Positions 6,312 through 9,864 of a stretch of 9,864 nt of DNA are shown here, piece after piece. Position 1 is the stretch's first letter. Every line of letters begins with the position of its first letter. Under the pieces are notes generated by a model. It did no database searches and was not told where the DNA came from. It worked only from the letters and a program-made list of their open reading frames with translations. The stretch spans positions 1-9,864 of the forward strand of contig CAMLKN010000074.1 in assembly GCA_946480655.1 (NCBI GenBank), read 5' to 3'. This stretch comes from an uncultured Devosia sp. (GTDB lineage: Bacteria; Pseudomonadota; Alphaproteobacteria; Rhizobiales; Devosiaceae). The position numbers and the translations under genes are program-made.

Positions 6312-6782
6312 TCAGGCCAGTTCTGTAAAGTGCTGTGTCTGCCGCAGGGCCTCGCCCAGGACCATGCTGCCGGCCAGCGCCACATTGATCGAGCGCAGAC
6401 CTGAACGCATGGGGATACGCAGCCTGAGGTCGCAGATCTCCGCAACGGTATCCGGTACGCCCGCACTTTCGCGGCCGAGCAGCAGGATGTCGTCCGCCCG
6501 GAAGCTGGCCGCGTAGGCCGACTCGCTGGCCTTGGTGGTCAGCAGTACCAATCGCCGTCCCTCAGCCCGGCGCCAGTCCTCGAAGGCGGCAAAGCTTGCA
6601 TGCTCGACCAGCGCTGCCTTGTCGAGATAGTCCATGCCGGCGCGGGCGAGGTTCTTGTCGGTGAGCGCAAATCCGGCCGGGTGGATGACATGGACGGTGA
6701 CGCCAAGGCACGCGCCCAGGCGGAGCAGCGTGCCGGTATTGGCGGCGATATCGGGCTGGTAGAGCGCGAGAGAAACGGTCAT
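6312..6782 (-). CDS. trmL: tRNA (cytidine/uridine-2'-O-)-methyltransferase TrmL (SPOUT family)
   Basis: This 156-residue SPOUT-class enzyme 2'-O-methylates the wobble nucleotide 34 of certain tRNA(Leu) species using S-adenosylmethionine. The SpoU motifs are clear: motif 1 [17 protein letters not shown] (11-27), motif 2 [11 protein letters not shown] (100-110) and motif 3 [20 protein letters not shown] (123-142). The last forms the trefoil-knot cofactor site. The protein is a bare catalytic domain without an RNA-binding extension, as usual for TrmL. I chose the ATG at 6782, preceded by AGAGGA. The open frame continues upstream to 7040 but that part has no family similarity. It is first gene of the trmL-hemF operon and divergent from petABC. 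A promoter candidate and a perfect palindrome precede it. Confidence 0.93.
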   Translation of the reverse strand: MTVSLALYQPDIAANTGTLLRLGACLGVTVHVIHPAGFALTDKNLARAGMDYLDKAALVEHASFAAFEDWRRAEGRRLVLLTTKASESAYAASFRADDILLLGRESAGVPDTVAEICDLRLRIPMRSGLRSINVALAGSMVLGEALRQTQHFTELA

Positions 6783-6795
6783 CGGGCGTCCTCTG

Positions 6796-6813
6796 CGGTC
6801 GCCATGGCGACCG
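6796..6813 (-). promoter_or_regulatory. 18-bp perfect palindrome in the trmL leader
   Basis: CGGTCGCCATGGCGACCG is perfectly palindromic and ends 13 bases before the trmL ATG, touching its ribosome site. As RNA it can fold into a 7-bp stem with a CATG loop. As DNA it could bind a dimeric regulator just downstream of the proposed transcription start. Its central ATG also opens an 8-codon frame (MATAEDAR) whose TGA overlaps the trmL ATG. Function is inferred from symmetry and position. Confidence 0.45.
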
Positions 6814-6831
6814 GATTTCGGGGCTGCCTCG

Positions 6832-6860
6832 GGTATAGTGTCGCAGTTGTGCGCTGTCAC
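6832..6860 (-). promoter_or_regulatory. Candidate sigma-70 promoter of trmL-hemF
   Basis: On the minus strand a -35-like GTGACA (6860-6855, five of six to TTGACA) is followed after 17 bases by a -10-like TATACC (6837-6832). Transcription would start near 6825, giving a leader of roughly 40 bases that includes the palindrome. The plus strand at the same place reads TATAGT (6834-6839), five of six to TATAAT, but without a good -35, so a petABC start overlapping here is possible but weak. Confidence 0.4.
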
Positions 6861-6894
6861 GGCGCGCGCACTGGACAAGTTCCTATGACAGTGC
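6854..6894. promoter_or_regulatory. Nested inverted repeats between trmL and petA
   Basis: CTGTCA (6854-6859) pairs with TGACAG (6886-6891), and GCACTG (6868-6873) pairs with CAGTGC (6889-6894). The first arm overlaps the proposed -35 of trmL. Such overlapping dyads in a divergent promoter region may be a regulator target for both operons. I recognise no known consensus (no FNR-type TTGAT-N4-ATCAA). Six-base arms can occur by chance. Confidence 0.25.
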
Positions 6895-7008
6895 AAAAAG
6901 ACCTGACCTGACGGGCCGCTTGAGGGCGGACGGCGGTCGATTCCGTTTACGCGGGCGATCATGCCGGGGCCGGCTCCGTCAATTGTGCATCGTACGGGGA
7001 TACGGACC

Positions 7009-7536
7009 TTGGCCACGCAAGCAGAACATTCATCCACCAACCGGCGCGACTTTCTCTATGTCGCCTCCGGCGCTGTCGGCGCGGTCGGCGCTGCCGCAGT
7101 GGTCTGGCCGCTGATCAATCAGCTCAACCCCGACGCTTCGACCCTGGCCCTGGCCAGCATCGAATTCGACGTCAGCGCCATTCCCGAAGGCCAGTCGGTG
7201 ACCATCACCTGGCGCGGCCTGCCGGTCTTCGTGCGTCACCGCACTGCGGCCGAAATCGAGGAAGCCAAGGCAGTTCCGCTCAGCGACCTCAAGGATCCGG
7301 AAACGGACGAGCAGCGCACCAAGGAAGGCCACGAACAGTGGCTGGTGATGATCGCCAACTGCACCCATCTGGGCTGCATCCCGGTCGGTGAAGCGGGCGA
7401 CTTCGATGGCTGGTTCTGCCCGTGCCACGGATCGCACTATGACTCGGCCGGCCGCATCCGCCGCGGTCCCGCGCCCAAGAACCTTGTCGTGCCACCTTAT
7501 GAATTCGTCAGCGATACGCTGATCCAGATCGGTTAG
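7009..7536 (+). CDS. petA: Ubiquinol-cytochrome c reductase, Rieske iron-sulfur subunit
   Basis: This subunit carries the [2Fe-2S] centre of the cytochrome bc1 complex and passes an electron from ubiquinol to cytochrome c1. With the TTG start at 7009 it has 175 residues. A twin-arginine motif RRDFLY (12-17) precedes a single membrane anchor (about 18-38), as in other bacterial Rieske proteins exported by Tat. The cluster boxes are CTHLGC (118-123) and CPCHGSHYD (137-145). The ligands are Cys118, His120, Cys137 and His140, with Cys123-Cys139 as the disulfide. I prefer TTG because it puts the RR pair near residue 12, as in Rhodobacter, and GGGGA lies eight bases upstream. An in-frame ATG at 6961 and GTG at 6985 are alternatives that add 16 or 8 residues. 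First gene of petABC. Confidence 0.93.
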   Translation: MATQAEHSSTNRRDFLYVASGAVGAVGAAAVVWPLINQLNPDASTLALASIEFDVSAIPEGQSVTITWRGLPVFVRHRTAAEIEEAKAVPLSDLKDPETDEQRTKEGHEQWLVMIANCTHLGCIPVGEAGDFDGWFCPCHGSHYDSAGRIRRGPAPKNLVVPPYEFVSDTLIQIG

Positions 7537-7550
7537 TGGGGGCTTTTCCG

Positions 7551-8801
7551 ATGTCCGAACATTCGACTTACACGCCCGGAAACGCCGTCGAGAAGTGGCT
7601 CGACGACCGTCTGCCGATCATCCGGTTCTCCAAAGAGCACCTGATGGATTTTCCCACACCGAAGAACCTCAACTACTGGTGGACCTTCGGCGCCATCCTG
7701 GTGATGTGCCTCGGTGTGCAGATCGTCACCGGCATTATCCTTGCCATGCACTATACGCCGAACGTGGCCATGGCCTTCGACTCGGTGGAACACATCCGCC
7801 GTGACGTGAATGGCGGCCGCGTCATCCAGGCCGTCCACGCGGTGGGCGCCTCGATGTTCTTCGTGGCCCTCTACATCCACATGTTCCGCGGTCTGTTCTA
7901 CGGCTCCTACAAGGCGCCGCGCGAGATCATCTGGATCCTGGGTGTGCTGATCTTCATCCTCACCGTCGCCACCGCCTTCATGGGCTACATCCTGCCCTGG
8001 GGCCAGATGTCCTTCTGGGGTGCCACGGTTATCTCGAATATCTTCTCGGCCATTCCGGTGGTCGGCGAGAACATAAAGCAGCTGGTGCTGGGCGGCTTTG
8101 CCGTCGGCAACCCGACGCTCAACCGCTTCTTCTCGCTGCACTACCTGCTGCCCTTCGTGATTGCCGCCATCGTGGCGCTGCATATCTGGGCGCTGCACGT
8201 TCCGGGCAACAACAATCCGATCGGCGTCGAGGTGAAGGAAAGCCGCGATACCGTGCCCTTCCATCCGTACTATACGATGAAGGATCTGTTCGCGATGGTG
8301 GTCTTCATGATCCCCTTCGCCTGGTTCGTGTTCTTCGCCCCCGATATCCTGGGCCACCCCGACAACTACATCATGGCCAACAGCCAGGTGACGCCGGCCC
8401 ATATCGTGCCCGAATGGTACCTGCTGCCGTTCTACACGATCCTGCGCGCCATCGACTTCAACGTGCTGTTCATTGACAGCAAGCTGGGCGGCGTGATCGC
8501 CATGGGCGGCGCGCTGGTCATGCTGCTGATCGTGCCGTGGCTCGATACCGGCAAGGTGCGCTCGGGCACCTTCCGTCCGATGTTCAAGTGGTTCTACGCC
8601 CTGTTTGCCATCAACTTCGTCGGCCTCACCTATCTGGGTGCCCAGCCGGCCGAAGGCATCTACACGGTGCTGGCCAAGGTCTGCACGGCCTACTACTTCC
8701 TCTACTTCCTGGTCATACTGCCCGTTCTGTCGCGCATCGAAGTGACCAAGCCACTGCCGACCAGCATTTCCGAGAGCGTTCTCGGCAAGGCACACGCGTG
8801 A
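7551..8801 (+). CDS. petB: Cytochrome b of the bc1 complex
   Basis: This 416-residue integral membrane protein holds both b haems and the quinol-oxidising and quinone-reducing sites of complex III. Haem-ligand histidines appear as two pairs, each 14 residues apart: H96/H110 in the second membrane helix and H197/H211 in the fourth. The quinol-oxidation motif PEWY is at 287-290. [13 protein letters not shown] (151-163) is the conserved cd-helix region. About eight hydrophobic helices are visible, with the N-terminal and C-terminal halves joined in one chain rather than split as in b6f. The ATG at 7551 lies 14 bases after the petA stop with a GGGGG stretch upstream. The in-frame GTG at 7536 is less likely because it overlaps the petA stop and adds residues with no similarity. 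Confidence 0.97.
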   Translation: MSEHSTYTPGNAVEKWLDDRLPIIRFSKEHLMDFPTPKNLNYWWTFGAILVMCLGVQIVTGIILAMHYTPNVAMAFDSVEHIRRDVNGGRVIQAVHAVGASMFFVALYIHMFRGLFYGSYKAPREIIWILGVLIFILTVATAFMGYILPWGQMSFWGATVISNIFSAIPVVGENIKQLVLGGFAVGNPTLNRFFSLHYLLPFVIAAIVALHIWALHVPGNNNPIGVEVKESRDTVPFHPYYTMKDLFAMVVFMIPFAWFVFFAPDILGHPDNYIMANSQVTPAHIVPEWYLLPFYTILRAIDFNVLFIDSKLGGVIAMGGALVMLLIVPWLDTGKVRSGTFRPMFKWFYALFAINFVGLTYLGAQPAEGIYTVLAKVCTAYYFLYFLVILPVLSRIEVTKPLPTSISESVLGKAHA

Positions 8802-8815
8802 TCGGGGCGATAGAC

Positions 8816-9670
8816 ATGTTCAAGACCAAGTTCATCATCGCCGCTGTCGCCGCCTTCGTGGGCCTATCCGGCATGCAGGCGCAGGCCGCTGAAGCTGGCG
8901 CCCATATCGAGCGCCAGAACTGGAGCTTTGCGGGCATTTTCGGTACCTATGACGAGCACCAGCTGCAGCGCGGCTTCCAGGTGTTCCGCGAAGTCTGCTC
9001 GAGCTGCCACGGCGCCCGGCTGATCTCGTTCCGCAATCTTGCTGAAGAGGGCGGCCCGGGCTTTTCGGAAGAGCAAGTCAAGGCGCTGGCGGCCGAATAC
9101 GAGATCGCCGACCCCACGGCCGAAGGTGGCGTGCGTCCGGGCATTCCGGCCGACCGCTGGCCCTCGCCCTTCGCCAGCGACCAGGAAGCCCGCGATGCCA
9201 ATGGCGGCTCGCTGCCGCCGGACTTCTCGGTACTGGCCAAAGCCCGTGGCGTGACCGACCCGTTCCCGAACTGGGTGTTCAATTACTTCACCGGCTACCA
9301 GGAAGGCGGCGCGGATTATATCCACGCGCTGCTCAATGGCTACCACGAGGAAGTGCCGGAGACGGCCCCGGAAGGCTTCGAGCTGGCCGAAGGCAAGTAT
9401 TACAACGACTACTTCCCCGGCCACGCCATCGGCATGGCCCCGCCGCTGGCGGATGGTTCGGTTGCCTATGTGGCGGGCGAGGATGGTGTCGAGGTTCCGC
9501 AGACCCTCGAGCAGTATTCCACCGACGTGGCCGCCTTCATGATGTGGATGGCCGAGCCGCACCTCGTCAGCCGCAAGCAGACCGGCTTCGTGGTCCTGCT
9601 GTTCCTGGTGCTCTTCGCCGGCCTCATGTACGCCACCAAGCGCAAGCTCTGGGCGGGTATTGAGCACTGA
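8816..9670 (+). CDS. petC: Cytochrome c1 of the bc1 complex
   Basis: This 284-residue precursor is the c-type haem subunit that takes the electron from the Rieske protein and hands it to soluble cytochrome c. A Sec signal peptide covers residues 1-24, with likely cleavage after AQA. The haem attachment motif is CSSCH (61-65). The distal Met ligand is likely M207 in GHAIGMAPPL. A C-terminal membrane anchor spans about 257-273, followed by the basic KRK, leaving the haem domain in the periplasm. PDFSVLAKAR (135-144) and PNWVFNYFTGY (151-161) are typical c1 segments. The ATG lies 14 bases after the petB stop, the same spacing as petA-petB. The petB and petC products are separate here, unlike the Bradyrhizobium fbcH fusion. 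Stacked hairpins follow the stop. Confidence 0.97.
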   Translation: MFKTKFIIAAVAAFVGLSGMQAQAAEAGAHIERQNWSFAGIFGTYDEHQLQRGFQVFREVCSSCHGARLISFRNLAEEGGPGFSEEQVKALAAEYEIADPTAEGGVRPGIPADRWPSPFASDQEARDANGGSLPPDFSVLAKARGVTDPFPNWVFNYFTGYQEGGADYIHALLNGYHEEVPETAPEGFELAEGKYYNDYFPGHAIGMAPPLADGSVAYVAGEDGVEVPQTLEQYSTDVAAFMMWMAEPHLVSRKQTGFVVLLFLVLFAGLMYATKRKLWAGIEH

Positions 9671-9675
9671 CCCAC

Positions 9676-9717
9676 GGCGGCGCTTGGCGCCGCCAAAACT
9701 CCCCGGTGGGGAGTTTT
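9676..9717 (+). terminator. Double hairpin terminator of petABC
   Basis: Two stems abut. GGCGGCGC/GCGCCGCC (9676-9683 with 9687-9694) has a 3-base loop. AAAACTCCCC/GGGGAGTTTT (9695-9704 with 9708-9717) has a GGT loop. The second carries its own A- and T-tracts, so it can act as an intrinsic terminator in both directions. The first starts five bases after the petC stop. Confidence 0.8.
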
Positions 9718-9773
9718 GAGTGGGTCAGGCCCGAAGCGCTGTGTGCGCAGGGCATGCACCGGCGGTTACGTTC

Positions 9774-9798
9774 AAGGGGGCCTCTCTGGGCCCCCTTT
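9774..9798. terminator. Further hairpin, probable terminator
   Basis: AAGGGGGCC (9774-9782) and GGCCCCCTT (9789-9797) form a perfect 9-bp stem with a TCTCTG loop. The plus side continues TTTG and then a pyrimidine-rich stretch. It is either a back-up stop for petABC or the terminator of a minus-strand gene beginning beyond the right edge. Confidence 0.5.
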
Positions 9799-9864
9799 GC
9801 TTCTGCGCTCCGTCGCGATCAATTGCGCGGCCGCGTCACCCCGCCCCCTTGCCTTCGCGCCTGC
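9799..9864. other. Right-edge sequence with no recognisable gene
   Basis: The plus strand has no ATG here. Short minus-strand frames run in from the edge and stop (for example one ending ...VTRPRN), so the C-terminal end of a minus-strand gene could be present. Nothing identifiable supports this. Confidence 0.3.

Noticed and set aside
5371..6516. 381-residue plus-strand frame over hemF
   Set aside because: Antisense to hemF and trmL, whose motifs are complete; the frame crosses a gene boundary and matches no family.
6783..7040. N-terminal extension of TrmL from 7040
   Set aside because: It would overlap the petA coding start on the other strand and adds 86 residues with no similarity to TrmL, while the ATG at 6782 has a ribosome site and begins the SPOUT domain directly.
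7533..8795. 420-residue open frame antisense to the whole of petB
   Set aside because: It is the mirror of a strongly biased GC-rich gene; its product is a His/Asp/Gln-rich low-complexity sequence with no motif, while the sense strand encodes an unmistakable cytochrome b.

Overview
The window looks like ordinary chromosomal core DNA from a GC-rich alphaproteobacterium. Hyphomicrobiales (Rhizobiales) fits best, possibly Devosia-like. The reasons are the trmL-hemF block placed divergently next to petABC, the CoA-pyrophosphatase/CCA-enzyme pair, the Rieske N-terminus with a twin-arginine motif, and GC-rich intergenic palindromes of a kind I recall from that group. Placement to genus is inference. 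I see no phage, transposon, CRISPR, rRNA or tRNA gene.

Layout from left to right. A palindromic intergenic repeat (1-70) lies behind a minus-strand glutathionyl-hydroquinone reductase-type GST. A 359-bp divergent gap with several dyad symmetries separates it from a plus-strand GNAT acetyltransferase, which ends in a strong intrinsic terminator. Next comes a two-gene plus-strand operon with a GTGA stop/start overlap: a CoA-pyrophosphatase-type Nudix hydrolase and the tRNA CCA-adding enzyme. A hairpin terminator lies between this operon and two minus-strand genes: a 66-residue DUF1059-like protein that has lost the expected Cys/His residues, and upstream of it a RecF/SMC-like AAA ATPase. Two related palindromes separate the ATPase from the minus-strand operon trmL-hemF. 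That operon is transcribed divergently from petA-petB-petC, the three subunits of the cytochrome bc1 complex. Stacked hairpins close petABC, and no gene can be recognised in the last ~200 bases.

Functional links. petABC supplies respiratory complex III: Rieske protein, cytochrome b and cytochrome c1. HemF catalyses an oxygen-dependent step of the haem synthesis that cytochromes b and c1 need. TrmL and the CCA enzyme mature tRNAs. The remaining genes (GST, GNAT, Nudix, ATPase, DUF1059-like) are housekeeping or of uncertain function.

I found no convincing new multi-gene system. The points most worth a second look are the DUF1059-like protein without its Cys/His set, an 18-bp perfect palindrome with an 8-codon upstream ORF just ahead of trmL, the overlapping divergent promoter candidates between trmL and petA, and the palindromic repeats at 1-70 and 5325-5400.
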